64,000 bases of DNA from the NCBI RefSeq assembly GCF_001921215.1, contig NZ_MSIF01000002.1, forward strand, positions 620,001 through 684,000. The letters are read 5' to 3'. Under the pieces are notes generated by a model. The model saw only the letters and a list, made by a program, of their open reading frames with translations. It did not search any database and was not told the origin of the DNA. This document shows positions 34,457-43,038 of the stretch, piece after piece. Made by a program: the position numbers and the translations under genes. The stretch's first letter is position 1; every line of letters begins with the position of its first letter. The stretch is from Actinophytocola xinjiangensis (GTDB taxonomy: Bacteria; Actinomycetota; Actinomycetes; Mycobacteriales; Pseudonocardiaceae).

Positions 34457-35299
34457 ATGACCTCAACGAAGTCACCGAGCCAGGTTCCGGTCGGCGTCGA
34501 CCCGACACGGCCGAGCATCGCGCGTATCTACGGGGGATTCCTCGGCGGCAAGGACGTCTACGAGGTCGACCGGCAGGTGATGCGCAAGATCAACGACGCG
34601 GTGCCAGAGGCGGTGCACATCGCGAGAGGAAATCGCGCTTTCCTGAATCGCGCGTGCCGTTTCCTGTCCCGTGAGTCGCGGATCGACCAGTTCCTCGACT
34701 GCGGTTCCGGCTTACCGACGGCCGAGAACACCCATCAGATCGTGCAGCGCTTCAATCCCGAGGCGCGGGTGGTCTACGTGGACAACGACCCGGTGGTGCT
34801 CGCGCACGGACGCGCCCTGCTCACCGAGAACGAGAACGTGCTGATGGTGTCCGCCGACATCTTCAACGCGCCGGAAGTCATGGAGAACATGGTGGTCGGA
34901 AACCACCTCGATCTCACCGAGCCGGTGGTGTTGTTGCAGGTCGGCACGATGCACCACGTCGAGGGCGACGCGGTGGCGGTGATGCGCCGCTACATCGACG
35001 CGCTGGCGCCCGGCAGTTATGTGGTGTTCTCCCACTTCTTCGACCCCGAGGAGCCGGAGCTGACCCGCATCGCCCGGCGGATCGAGAACGTACTGGTCAA
35101 CGGGCCGATGGGCGCCGGGCGGTTCCGCACCCGCGCGGAGATCATGGAGATGCTGGAGGGTCTGGAGCTGGTGCCGTCCAACGACCTGGGCGACTCCGGG
35201 CTGGTGGCCTGTGACGAGTGGTGGCCGGACGGGCCGGCGCTCACCCCGCTCAGCGGTGCCGCGCGGTGCATCGTCGGGGCGGTCGGACGCAAGCCGTAG
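34457..35299 (+). CDS. SAM-dependent methyltransferase, DUF574/Methyltransf_19 family
   Basis: 280 residues. RPSIARIYGGFLGGKDVYEV, GNRAFLNRACRFL, FLDCGSGLPTAENTHQ and VVYVDNDPVVLAHGRALL place it in the family, but it departs from both paralogues in this window (YGGFLGG in place of YDYLLGG). ATG at 34457 with GGGGGAG upstream; the upstream in-frame extension is not conserved. It precedes the nucleoside operon by 177 bases, so it may or may not be part of it. Confidence 0.92.
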   Translation: MTSTKSPSQVPVGVDPTRPSIARIYGGFLGGKDVYEVDRQVMRKINDAVPEAVHIARGNRAFLNRACRFLSRESRIDQFLDCGSGLPTAENTHQIVQRFNPEARVVYVDNDPVVLAHGRALLTENENVLMVSADIFNAPEVMENMVVGNHLDLTEPVVLLQVGTMHHVEGDAVAVMRRYIDALAPGSYVVFSHFFDPEEPELTRIARRIENVLVNGPMGAGRFRTRAEIMEMLEGLELVPSNDLGDSGLVACDEWWPDGPALTPLSGAARCIVGAVGRKP

Positions 35300-35438
35300 A
35301 ACGTCACGGCAAGTCACGGCAAGCCGTTTGCGTGGCGCGGATCTCAACCGAAGCAGCAGGTAGGCCGGGTGTGTCCCACCTGTTGGGACGATTTCGTCGG
35401 ATGCCGGGCACGTTGCTTACGCTCCGTTCGAGGTTGCG

Positions 35439-35461
35439 CCGATCGGGCGACCTCTGATCGG
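35439..35461 (+). promoter_or_regulatory. Inverted repeat upstream of the nucleoside/salvage operon
   Basis: CCGATC at 35439-35444 and GATCGG at 35456-35461 flank an 11-base centre, 16 bases before the start codon of the lipoprotein gene. Could be an operator or a leader hairpin. I could not fit the leader to a SAM riboswitch pattern. Confidence 0.35.
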
Positions 35462-35476
35462 TGTGGAGGGACTGTC

Positions 35477-36529
35477 ATGACTCCGAGGCCTCGGCTGCTG
35501 GGTCTGCTGACCATCGGCGTGCTGCTCGCCGGCTGCAACGCGGCCGCGAACGATGGCGGCGACGGCGGCGGCAGTGATGGTGGCGGCGGTACCGACGGGC
35601 CGTCGCTCGTGCTGGTCACGCCCAACCCGGTCGGCGTCAACGACTTCCTCAAGCTCGCCGTGGCCGGGGTCGAGGACGCCGCGAAGGAGCACGGCGGCAG
35701 CCAGAAGGTCTACCAGAGCACCGACCCCGCCTCCCTCCAGCAGAACGTCGCCGCCGCGGTCCGCGACAAGCCGGACGTGATCGTCGCCGTCGGGTTCAAC
35801 TTCGCCGACGTGCTCGCCCAGCAGGCCGAGCAGAACCCCGACCAGCAGTTCCTGTTCGTCGACTCGTGCACCGAGAAGGCCTACCCGAACGTCACCTGCG
35901 CGGTGTTCCGCGAGTACGAGGGCGTCTACCTGGCCGGCGCCGAGGCCGCGCTGCTGTCGAAGTCGGGCAAGGTCGGCGCGGTCGTCGCCCTGGACACCCC
36001 GCAGTTCCGCCGCTACTCGACACCCTTCGGCGAGGGCGCGGCCAAGGTCAAGCCGACGACCACGCTCAGCCCGCTGTTCATCGGCGGCGCGAACCCGTTC
36101 AACGACCCGGGCCGGGCCAAGCAGCTGACCGCGACCCTGGCCGGTCAGGGCGTGGACCACGTCATGGGCGCGGCGTCCGCGTCGGGCAACCTCGGTGTGT
36201 TCGAGGCGGCCAAGGAACACGGCATCTTCGCGTTCGGGGTGGACGCCAACCAGTGCCCGGCCAGCCCCGGCCAGGTGGTGGACAACGTGATCAAGCGCAC
36301 CGACGTGGTGATCACCGACGGTGTCTCGGCGATCCTCGACGGTGAGCGCGGTGAGGCCCGCTCCTACGGCGTCAAGGAGGAGGGCATCTCGCTGACCGGC
36401 CTCCAGCAGGACGCGGCGTCATCGCAGTGCGTGATCGTCGATCACCCGGACGTGATCGAGCAGGTCGGCACGCTGCGGGACGACATCGTCGCCGGCACGA
36501 TCACCGTCGCCGACCCGGCGCAGGGCTGA
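35477..36529 (+). CDS. BMP family nucleoside-binding lipoprotein
   Basis: 350 residues. Lipobox LLAGC ending at about residue 22, a G/D-rich linker, then a Bmp/PnrA-like binding domain (VTPNPVGVNDFLKLAVAGVE, FREYEGVYLAGAEAALLSKS, IFAFGVDANQCPA). Members bind nucleosides outside the membrane for the YufOPQ/BmpABC-type importer. ATG at 35477 with GGAGGG upstream. First gene of the operon, seven bases before the ATPase gene. Confidence 0.93.
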   Translation: MTPRPRLLGLLTIGVLLAGCNAAANDGGDGGGSDGGGGTDGPSLVLVTPNPVGVNDFLKLAVAGVEDAAKEHGGSQKVYQSTDPASLQQNVAAAVRDKPDVIVAVGFNFADVLAQQAEQNPDQQFLFVDSCTEKAYPNVTCAVFREYEGVYLAGAEAALLSKSGKVGAVVALDTPQFRRYSTPFGEGAAKVKPTTTLSPLFIGGANPFNDPGRAKQLTATLAGQGVDHVMGAASASGNLGVFEAAKEHGIFAFGVDANQCPASPGQVVDNVIKRTDVVITDGVSAILDGERGEARSYGVKEEGISLTGLQQDAASSQCVIVDHPDVIEQVGTLRDDIVAGTITVADPAQG

Positions 36530-36536
36530 CCGGCAC

Positions 36537-38237
36537 GTGACCCAGCCAGCGGTCCAGCTCACCGGGATCGTCAAGCGGTTCGGTGAGCTGCTCGCCAACG
36601 ACCACGTCGACCTGACCGTCGCGCGTGGCGAGATCCACGCGCTGATGGGCGAGAACGGTGCCGGCAAGTCCACCCTGATGTCGATCCTCTACGGACTGCT
36701 GCGCCCCGACGCCGGCACGATCGCCCTCGACGGCGAACCGGTGGTGTTCGACTCGGCGGCGCGGGCGATCGCCGCCGGAATCGGCATGGTGCAACAGGGT
36801 TTCGCACTGTTCGACTCGATGCCGGTGGTGGACAACGTGATCTACGGTGCCGAGCCGACCAGGCGCGGCCTGCTCGACCGGCGCGCCGCCACCGCCGCGG
36901 TCAGCGAGCTCGTCGAACGGCACGGCCTGCGGCTGGCGCCCACCGACCGCGTCGGCGACCTGCCGATCGGGGTGCGCCAGCAGGTGGAGATCCTCAAGCT
37001 GCTCTACCGCCGGGCGCGGGTGCTGATCCTCGATGAGCCGACCGCCGTGCTCACCCCGGCCGAGACCGAGCAGCTGTTCACCGTGCTGCGCGACCTCGCC
37101 GCCGACGGCCACACCGTGCTGCTGGTCACCCACAAGCTGCACGAGGTCACCGCTGTGAGTGACACCGTGACCGTGTTGCGTGACGGGAAGGTCACGATGA
37201 CCGGCCCGACGTCGGCCACCGGCCGGGCCGAACTGGCCAGCGCGATGACCGGCCGCGAGGTCGACCTCGACCGCGTGTACCCGGCTGGTCAGCCCGGCGC
37301 CGAGGCGCTGACGGTCACCGGGCTGACCGTCGACGGCCGCGCCGCCGGCCGGCCCGCCGTCGACGACGTGTCGCTGTCGGTGCGCGCCGGGGAGATCGTC
37401 GGGATCGCCGGGGTCGCCGGCAACGGTCAGACCGAACTGGTCGCGGCGATCGCCGGCCTGCTGCCCGCGCGCGGCTCGGTCACCGTGGGGGAGCGGGAGC
37501 TGTCCGGGCTGGGCGTGGCGCGGCGGCGGGCGGCCGGGCTCGCGCACATCCCCGAGGACCGCGCCGAGGTCGGCGCCGCCCCCGGCGCGCGGCTCACCGA
37601 CAACCTGGCCACCGGGTTTCACCGGCGGCCTCCCTTGCTACGCAAGGGTTTCCTGCGTTCGGGTGCGATGCGCACGCACGCCGAGCGGATCATCGAACGG
37701 TTCGGCGTGCGCGCACCCGGCCCGTCGGCCCCGATGCGCACCCTGTCCGGCGGCAACCAGCAGAAGGCGATCCTGGGCCGCGAGCTGACCCACGAGGCGC
37801 CGGTGCTGCTGGTCGAGCAGCCGACCCGGGGTGTGGACATCGGTGCGGTTGTCGGCATCCACACCGAACTGATCGCCTACCGCGACGCCGGGCACGCCGT
37901 GCTGCTGGTCTCCGCCGAACTCAGCGAGGTCCTGGGCCTGGCCGACCGCGTCCTGGTCATGTACGAGGGCCGGGTGGTCGCCGAGTTCCCCAAGACCGAG
38001 GCCGACCCGCACGCCATCGGCCTGGCCATGGCCGGCGGCGCGCCCCGGGGTGTGGCTGGCGGCACGGCAGAGGATTCGGCTGGTGGCGCGGCAGGTGGTG
38101 TGGCTGGCGCTGCTGGTGGCGATGAGGCCGATGTGGTCGGTGACGCCACTGGCCATGCGTCCGAAAACATGGCCGGAGACACCGCCGGGGACACAACCGG
38201 CGATGCGGCCGAGGACAGCGGCGGAGGGGCGGCGTGA
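36537..38237 (+). CDS. Nucleoside ABC importer, double ATPase
   Basis: 566 residues with two ABC domains, as in YufO/RbsA-type proteins. First domain: GENGAGKSTLMSILYGLL and LILDEPTAVLTP; second: GVAGNGQTELVAAIAGLL, LSGGNQQKAILGRELT, LLVEQPTRGVDIGA. Unusually, it ends in about 60 residues of low-complexity G/A/D/T/E sequence after residue 500, encoded with less biased third positions than the rest. GTG start; its stop overlaps the next permease gene (GTGA). Confidence 0.93.
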   Translation: MTQPAVQLTGIVKRFGELLANDHVDLTVARGEIHALMGENGAGKSTLMSILYGLLRPDAGTIALDGEPVVFDSAARAIAAGIGMVQQGFALFDSMPVVDNVIYGAEPTRRGLLDRRAATAAVSELVERHGLRLAPTDRVGDLPIGVRQQVEILKLLYRRARVLILDEPTAVLTPAETEQLFTVLRDLAADGHTVLLVTHKLHEVTAVSDTVTVLRDGKVTMTGPTSATGRAELASAMTGREVDLDRVYPAGQPGAEALTVTGLTVDGRAAGRPAVDDVSLSVRAGEIVGIAGVAGNGQTELVAAIAGLLPARGSVTVGERELSGLGVARRRAAGLAHIPEDRAEVGAAPGARLTDNLATGFHRRPPLLRKGFLRSGAMRTHAERIIERFGVRAPGPSAPMRTLSGGNQQKAILGRELTHEAPVLLVEQPTRGVDIGAVVGIHTELIAYRDAGHAVLLVSAELSEVLGLADRVLVMYEGRVVAEFPKTEADPHAIGLAMAGGAPRGVAGGTAEDSAGGAAGGVAGAAGGDEADVVGDATGHASENMAGDTAGDTTGDAAEDSGGGAA

Positions 38238-39256
38238 ACCGCCTGGGGCGGTGGCGTGGTGCGCTGACCGTCGGCGTCGCCGTGGCGGCGGCGCTGGTGC
38301 TGGGTGCGATCCTGTTGGCCGCGACCGGGGCGAATCCGCTGGAGGCCGCCGGGGCCATCGTCACCGGGGCGTTCGGTCCGGACGGTATCCAGGACACCCT
38401 GGCCTACGCCGTGCCGGTCGCCGGGATGGCCACGGCGCTCGCCATCCCGCTGCGGGCCGGTCTGGTCAACCTCGGTGGTGAGGGGCAGTTGGTGCTCGGC
38501 GCGATCAGCGCGGTCGCCGTCGGTCTGCACGTGCCGGGGCCGTTGGGGCTGGTCGCGGCCCTGGTCGCCGGGATGCTCGCCGGCGGACTCTATGCGGCGG
38601 CCGCCGCGTTGTGTGAGACCCGACTCGGGGTTCCGCTGCTGGTCACGACGTTGCTGCTGAGCTACCCGGCCATGTCGCTCGCCGCCTACCTGGTGCGCTT
38701 CCCGATGCGTGACCAGGGCTCCAGCCTGCCGCAGAGTGCCCAGCTGCCGCCGGACGTGCGGCTGCCCGCGCTGGCCGGCAACGGCCTGACCGTCGGCCTG
38801 TTCCTGATCGTGGCGGCCGTCGCCGTGTACGCGGTGGTCGACGCCCGCACGCCGGCCGGGTTCGAGGCGCGGGTCACCGGCTGGGGCCCGCGTTTCGCCC
38901 AGTACGCCGGTATCGACCGGCCGCGTACGACGCTGCGGCTGCTGGCCTGCTCCGGCGGCCTGGCCGGCCTGGTCGGCGCGATCGTGGTGCTCGGCTTCCC
39001 GTACCGGTTCATCGACGGCGCGCTGATCACCCCGCAGTACACCTGGATCGGTCTGCTGGCCGCGTTGCTGGCGGCGGCGAGTCCACTGGGGACGCTGGTC
39101 GCCGCGCTGTTCTTCGCCGCGTTGACCAGCGGAGGGTTCGCCATGGAACGCGAGACCCAGGTACCGCGCGAGCTGACGGCGGTACTCCAGGCGGTACTGA
39201 TCATCTTCCTGGCGGCCACGACCGGGCTGCTGCGCAGGCGAAGGAGCGCGGCGTGA
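38234..39256 (+). CDS. Nucleoside ABC importer permease 1
   Basis: 340 residues of the BPD_transp_2 family (YufP/BmpC type). Many membrane segments; core motif PLRAGLVNLGGEGQLVLGAI near residue 75 matches the family NIGxEGQ signature, and QYAGIDRPRTTLRLLACSGG is the cytoplasmic coupling region. GTG start overlaps the ATPase stop and its stop overlaps the next start, so expression is tightly coupled. Confidence 0.93.
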   Translation: MNRLGRWRGALTVGVAVAAALVLGAILLAATGANPLEAAGAIVTGAFGPDGIQDTLAYAVPVAGMATALAIPLRAGLVNLGGEGQLVLGAISAVAVGLHVPGPLGLVAALVAGMLAGGLYAAAAALCETRLGVPLLVTTLLLSYPAMSLAAYLVRFPMRDQGSSLPQSAQLPPDVRLPALAGNGLTVGLFLIVAAVAVYAVVDARTPAGFEARVTGWGPRFAQYAGIDRPRTTLRLLACSGGLAGLVGAIVVLGFPYRFIDGALITPQYTWIGLLAALLAAASPLGTLVAALFFAALTSGGFAMERETQVPRELTAVLQAVLIIFLAATTGLLRRRRSAA

Positions 39257-40164
39257 TCGACGCGGCACTGTTCTCCTCCGCGCTCGGGGCGCTGACCCCG
39301 ATCCTGCTCGCCGCGCTCGCCGGGGCGCTGTGCCAGCGGGCCGGGGTGTTCAACATCTCGCTCGAGGGCACCATGCTCGTCGGCTGCTTCGCCGGGGTCG
39401 CCGGCAGCTGGTACTCGGGCAGCGTGTGGGTCGGCGTGCTCACCGCGCTGCTGGCCGGCACCGCGTACTCGCTGATCCTCGCGGTCGGCACGGTCACCTT
39501 CGCCGGTGACGCGATCGTGCTCGGCGTCGCGGTCAACCTGCTGGCCGTCGGTCTCACCAGCTTCCTCATCCAGACCGTGTTCGGCACCAGGGGATCGTTC
39601 AGCGACCCGACGCTGCCCGGGCTCGACCCGGTGGAGATCCCGCTGCTGCGCGACGTCCCGTTCCTCGGTGAGGTCCTCTCCGGACACTCCGCGCTGGTCT
39701 ACGTGTCGTGGATCGCGGTCCCGGTGCTGGCGCTGGTGCTCTACCGGCTCCCGGTCGGTCTGCGGCTGCGCGGTGTCGGTGAACGGCCGGAGGCCGCCGC
39801 CAGCCTCGGGGTGGCCGTCGACCGCTACCGCTACGGCGTGATCCTGGCCGGTGGCGCGCTGTGCGGGCTGGCCGGGGCGCAGCTGGCGCTGGGCAACGTG
39901 ACGATGTTCTCGGAGAACATGACCGCCGGCCGGGGCTGGATCGCCGTGGTCGCGGTCATGCTCGGCCGGGCGCTACCGTGGGGTGTGCTGGCCGCGTCGG
40001 TCCTGTTCGGACTGGCGGAGGCGTTCGGGTTCCGGTTGCAGGGCATCGGGCTGCCCCAGCAGGCGACCGACGCCGCACCGTACGTGGTGACCCTGCTCGC
40101 CCTGTTCGTGTTCAGCGCGCGGCTGCGATCCCGCCGCGCCACCAGGAGGACGACCGTCACATGA
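39253..40164 (+). CDS. Nucleoside ABC importer permease 2
   Basis: 303 residues, BPD_transp_2 family (YufQ type). LCQRAGVFNISLEGTMLVG is the counterpart of the NIGxEG signature; GVGERPEAAASLGVAVDRYR is the ATPase-contact region. GTG at 39253 overlaps the previous gene, and the stop overlaps the ATG of the phosphorylase (ATGA). Confidence 0.93.
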   Translation: MIDAALFSSALGALTPILLAALAGALCQRAGVFNISLEGTMLVGCFAGVAGSWYSGSVWVGVLTALLAGTAYSLILAVGTVTFAGDAIVLGVAVNLLAVGLTSFLIQTVFGTRGSFSDPTLPGLDPVEIPLLRDVPFLGEVLSGHSALVYVSWIAVPVLALVLYRLPVGLRLRGVGERPEAAASLGVAVDRYRYGVILAGGALCGLAGAQLALGNVTMFSENMTAGRGWIAVVAVMLGRALPWGVLAASVLFGLAEAFGFRLQGIGLPQQATDAAPYVVTLLALFVFSARLRSRRATRRTTVT

Positions 40165-40892
40165 ATGATTTCCTGCCCATCACGAAGATCCCGCGCACCG
40201 GGTTGCCGCAACGCGCGCTGGTCGTCGGCGATCCGGAACGGGCCAGTGCGGTCGCCGGCCTGCTCACCGACTCCGTCCTCATCGGACAGAACAGGGAGTA
40301 CCGCAGCTTCACCGGCACCTGGCGCGGCGTGCCGGTGGTGGTGTCCTCGCACGGGGTCGGCGGGCCGGGCGCGCTGTGCCAGCTCGGCGAACTCGCCGAG
40401 GCCGGCGTGCGCACGTTCCTGCGGTTCGGCACGGCCGGCGCGCTGCGCGCCGACATCGCCGACGGTGACCTGGTGATCGCCGAGGCCGCGGTGCGTGACG
40501 ACGGCGTCACCGCCCAGCTCATCCACCCCGAGTACCCGGCCGTGGCCACCCCGGAGGCCGTGCTGGCCCTGGACCGGGCCGCCGCCGCGCACCAGCGCCA
40601 CGCCCACCGGGGCGTGGTGTGGACCAGAGCGGCGTTCAGCCCGATGGTCCTGGAACTGCCGATGCGCGACTACCTCGCCGCGCGCGTGATCGCCATCGAG
40701 ATGGAGCTCTCGACGCTGCTGGTCTTCGCCGGGCTGCGCGGACTGGTGGCCGGTGGTGTGCTGGTGATCGACGGGAACGCCACCGTCGACAACGACGACC
40801 CGACCAGCTACGACCCGCACCGCCAGGTGGTGGCCGACGCGGTCGCCGCCGGCAGCGCCGTGGCCCTCGACGCACTGGTGGAGCTGACATGA
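40161..40892 (+). CDS. Nucleoside phosphorylase (uridine phosphorylase/PNP superfamily)
   Basis: 243 residues. ALVVGDPERASAVAGLL gives the phosphate-binding loop, FLRFGTAGALRADIADGDLV the central motif, and AIEMELSTLLVF the ribose/base region with the family Glu-Met-Glu. It would split an imported nucleoside into base and (modified) ribose 1-phosphate. In this operon the expected product is 5-methylthioribose 1-phosphate, making it a non-orthologous stand-in for MtnP; substrate is inferred from context. ATG overlaps the permease stop and the TGA overlaps the next ATG. Confidence 0.88.
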   Translation: MNDFLPITKIPRTGLPQRALVVGDPERASAVAGLLTDSVLIGQNREYRSFTGTWRGVPVVVSSHGVGGPGALCQLGELAEAGVRTFLRFGTAGALRADIADGDLVIAEAAVRDDGVTAQLIHPEYPAVATPEAVLALDRAAAAHQRHAHRGVVWTRAAFSPMVLELPMRDYLAARVIAIEMELSTLLVFAGLRGLVAGGVLVIDGNATVDNDDPTSYDPHRQVVADAVAAGSAVALDALVELT

Positions 40893-42049
40893 CCGAGGAC
40901 TGGCGCGACGCCGCCGACCAGCTCGCGCGCACCCTGCGCGCCGACGCCCCCCACCGTGAGCAGGCCGCCGCCGAACCCGAGGCCGAGGTCGCCCTGCTGC
41001 GCGCCTCCGGGCTGCTGACCCTGCTGCTGCCGGCGTCGGCGGGCGGGCGCGGCGCCGGGTGGCTGGCGGCCAACGAGACCGCGCGGACGGTGGCCGCCGC
41101 CGACGCGTCGGTCGGCCACCTGCTCGGCTACCACTACCTGCAACTGTGGCGTACCGAGCTGTTCGGCCGGCCCGACCTGGTGGAGCGCCTGCACCGCGAC
41201 ACCGTCGCCGGGAACCTGTTCTGGGCCGGGGTGAGCAACCCGCTGGACGCCGCGCTGGAGCTGACCCCGGTCGAGGGCGGGTTCCGCGTCGAGGGGCGCA
41301 AGAGCTTCGCCACCGGCGCGAGCGTGGCCGACCGGCTGGTGGTCAGCGCGACCCGCGTCGACAGCGGCCAGAAGCTCACCTTCGTCGTCGACGCGCACGC
41401 GCCGGGCCTGAGCTACCTGCACGACTGGGACAACCTCGGTCAGCGGCTGACCGCCAGCGGCGGCGTGGTGTTCCGGGACGTGCACGTGCCGGACGAGGAC
41501 GTGCTGGGGGTGCATGACGAGACGTCGGTGCGCGCGTCGCTGGCGGCCCTGGGTTTCCAGCTGATGCTCGCCCAGATCTACGTCGGCCTCGCCGAGGGCG
41601 CGCTGACCGAGGCCGCCGAGTACACCAGGACCAAGACCCGCGCCTGGACTCTGTCCGATGTGGACGAAGCGGTCGCCGACCCGTACATCCTCGTCGGCTA
41701 CGGTGAACTGGTCGCCCAGACCAGGGCGGCCGGCGCGCTGACCGACCGCGCGGCGGCGGCGCTCGGCGCGGCGTTCGACCGGGGCGACGCACTGTCCGAA
41801 CAGGAGCGTGGGGAGGCCGCGGTGACGATCTCGGCGGCCAAGGTGGTGGCCACCAGGGTCGCCAACGAGGCCGGCTCGAAGATCTACGAGTTCACCGGGG
41901 CCAGGGCCAGTGCCAACAAGTACGGCCTGGACCGGTTCTGGCGCAACGCCCGCACGCTCACCCTGCACGACCCGGTGGCCTACAAGGCCCGCGAGGTCGG
42001 CGCGCACTTCCTCACCGGTGAGCCGCCGCGCCTGTCGGGGTACAGCTGA
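40889..42049 (+). CDS. Acyl-CoA dehydrogenase-fold flavoprotein (DszC/SfnB-like)
   Basis: 386 residues. Acyl-CoA dehydrogenase fold: N-terminal helical part, a middle region ELTPVEGGFRVEGRKSFATG, and C-terminal region RASANKYGLDRFWRNARTLT with TLHDPVAYKAREVG near the end. That C-terminal WRNARTLTLHDPV pattern is typical of flavin-dependent monooxygenases and sulfur-acquisition oxidoreductases (DszC, SfnB) rather than of true fatty acyl-CoA dehydrogenases. Its place inside a methylthio-sugar pathway suggests a sulfur-linked oxidation, but the step is unknown. Coupled to both neighbours. Confidence 0.82.
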   Translation: MTEDWRDAADQLARTLRADAPHREQAAAEPEAEVALLRASGLLTLLLPASAGGRGAGWLAANETARTVAAADASVGHLLGYHYLQLWRTELFGRPDLVERLHRDTVAGNLFWAGVSNPLDAALELTPVEGGFRVEGRKSFATGASVADRLVVSATRVDSGQKLTFVVDAHAPGLSYLHDWDNLGQRLTASGGVVFRDVHVPDEDVLGVHDETSVRASLAALGFQLMLAQIYVGLAEGALTEAAEYTRTKTRAWTLSDVDEAVADPYILVGYGELVAQTRAAGALTDRAAAALGAAFDRGDALSEQERGEAAVTISAAKVVATRVANEAGSKIYEFTGARASANKYGLDRFWRNARTLTLHDPVAYKAREVGAHFLTGEPPRLSGYS

Positions 42050-43038
42050 TGCCCGCGCCGACGCTGGCCGACAGCGTGCGTCTGGCCGACGACGGGGTGC
42101 ACATCCTGGACCGCCGGGTGTTCCCGGCGCGCCGGGAGTGGGTGCGCTGCGCGGGTGTCGAGGACGTGGCGAAGGCCATCGAGGACATGGTCACCCAGTC
42201 CTCCGGCCCGTACTTCGCCGCGCTGTGGGGCATGGTGCTCGCCGCCCGTGAGGCGGTGGAGCGGCCCGACCCGCTGGCCCACGTCCAGGCCGCCGGCGCC
42301 CGGCTGATCGCCACTCGGCGCACCAACAACCACATCGGTACGGCCGTCCGAACCGTACTGTCCAGAATGGACTCTTCGGATCTGGTCGGGTCGGCGCTCG
42401 CCGGTGCGCGCGAGGGCGACCGGCGCTACCGCGACCGCAGCCGCGCTCTCGGTGAGCACACCGCGACACTGTTGCCGGACAACGCTTCCCTGCTCACCCA
42501 CTGCTGGGCCGACCTGTACCTCGTCGGACTGGTGGACGCCCTGCGCGCGGCCGGCAAGAGCTTCACCGTGCACTGCACCGAGACCCGACCGTACCTGCAG
42601 GGCGCCAAGCTCACCGCCACCACGCTCGCCGAGATGGGCGTGGACACCACGCTGATCACCGACGGCATGGGCGCGGCCGTGCTGGCCGACGGCCGGATCG
42701 ACGCGCTGGTCACCGCCGCCGACCGGGTCACCCTGGACGGTCACGTGGTGAACAAGGTCGGCACACTGGGCCTGGCTGTCGCCGCGCACACCTTCGGCGT
42801 GCCGTTCCTGGCCATGGTCCAGGCCCCCGACCGGGCCGCGCCGACCGCCGCCGACGTGCCGATCGAGTACCGTAACGGTGCCGAGGTGCTCACCGCGGCC
42901 GGCGTCACCGAGCCGGGAATCCGTGGCCTGTACCCGGCTTTCGACATCACTCCGCCCCGGTTCGTGTCCACTGTGGTCACCGACAGCGGGGCGTTCGACC
43001 CGACCGGACTCGCCGACTACCCCCAGGAGGAACCGTGA
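42049..43038 (+). CDS. MtnA-like sugar 1-phosphate isomerase
   Basis: 329 residues of the eIF2B/MtnA family. The two catalytic regions of methylthioribose 1-phosphate isomerase are kept: the Cys in LLTHCWADL and the Asp in TAADRVTLDGHVVNKVGTLG, as is ETRPYLQGAKLTA. The glycine-rich loop that normally reads VRGAPAIG is replaced by TQSSGPYFA, so substrate or phosphate contacts may differ. Isomerises the aldose phosphate made by the phosphorylase to a ketose phosphate. ATG overlaps the preceding stop by one base. Confidence 0.85.
   Translation: MPAPTLADSVRLADDGVHILDRRVFPARREWVRCAGVEDVAKAIEDMVTQSSGPYFAALWGMVLAAREAVERPDPLAHVQAAGARLIATRRTNNHIGTAVRTVLSRMDSSDLVGSALAGAREGDRRYRDRSRALGEHTATLLPDNASLLTHCWADLYLVGLVDALRAAGKSFTVHCTETRPYLQGAKLTATTLAEMGVDTTLITDGMGAAVLADGRIDALVTAADRVTLDGHVVNKVGTLGLAVAAHTFGVPFLAMVQAPDRAAPTAADVPIEYRNGAEVLTAAGVTEPGIRGLYPAFDITPPRFVSTVVTDSGAFDPTGLADYPQEEP

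Noticed and set aside
35300-35476. SAM riboswitch before the salvage operon
   Set aside because: Expected from the pathway, but I could not fit the leader to SAM-I, SAM-II or SAM-IV core patterns; only a short inverted repeat and a tandem GTCACGGCAA pair are present.
40889-42049. Calling this gene a fatty acyl-CoA dehydrogenase
   Set aside because: The fold fits, but the C-terminal WRNARTLTLHDPV pattern and operon context fit the DszC/SfnB-type flavoproteins better.
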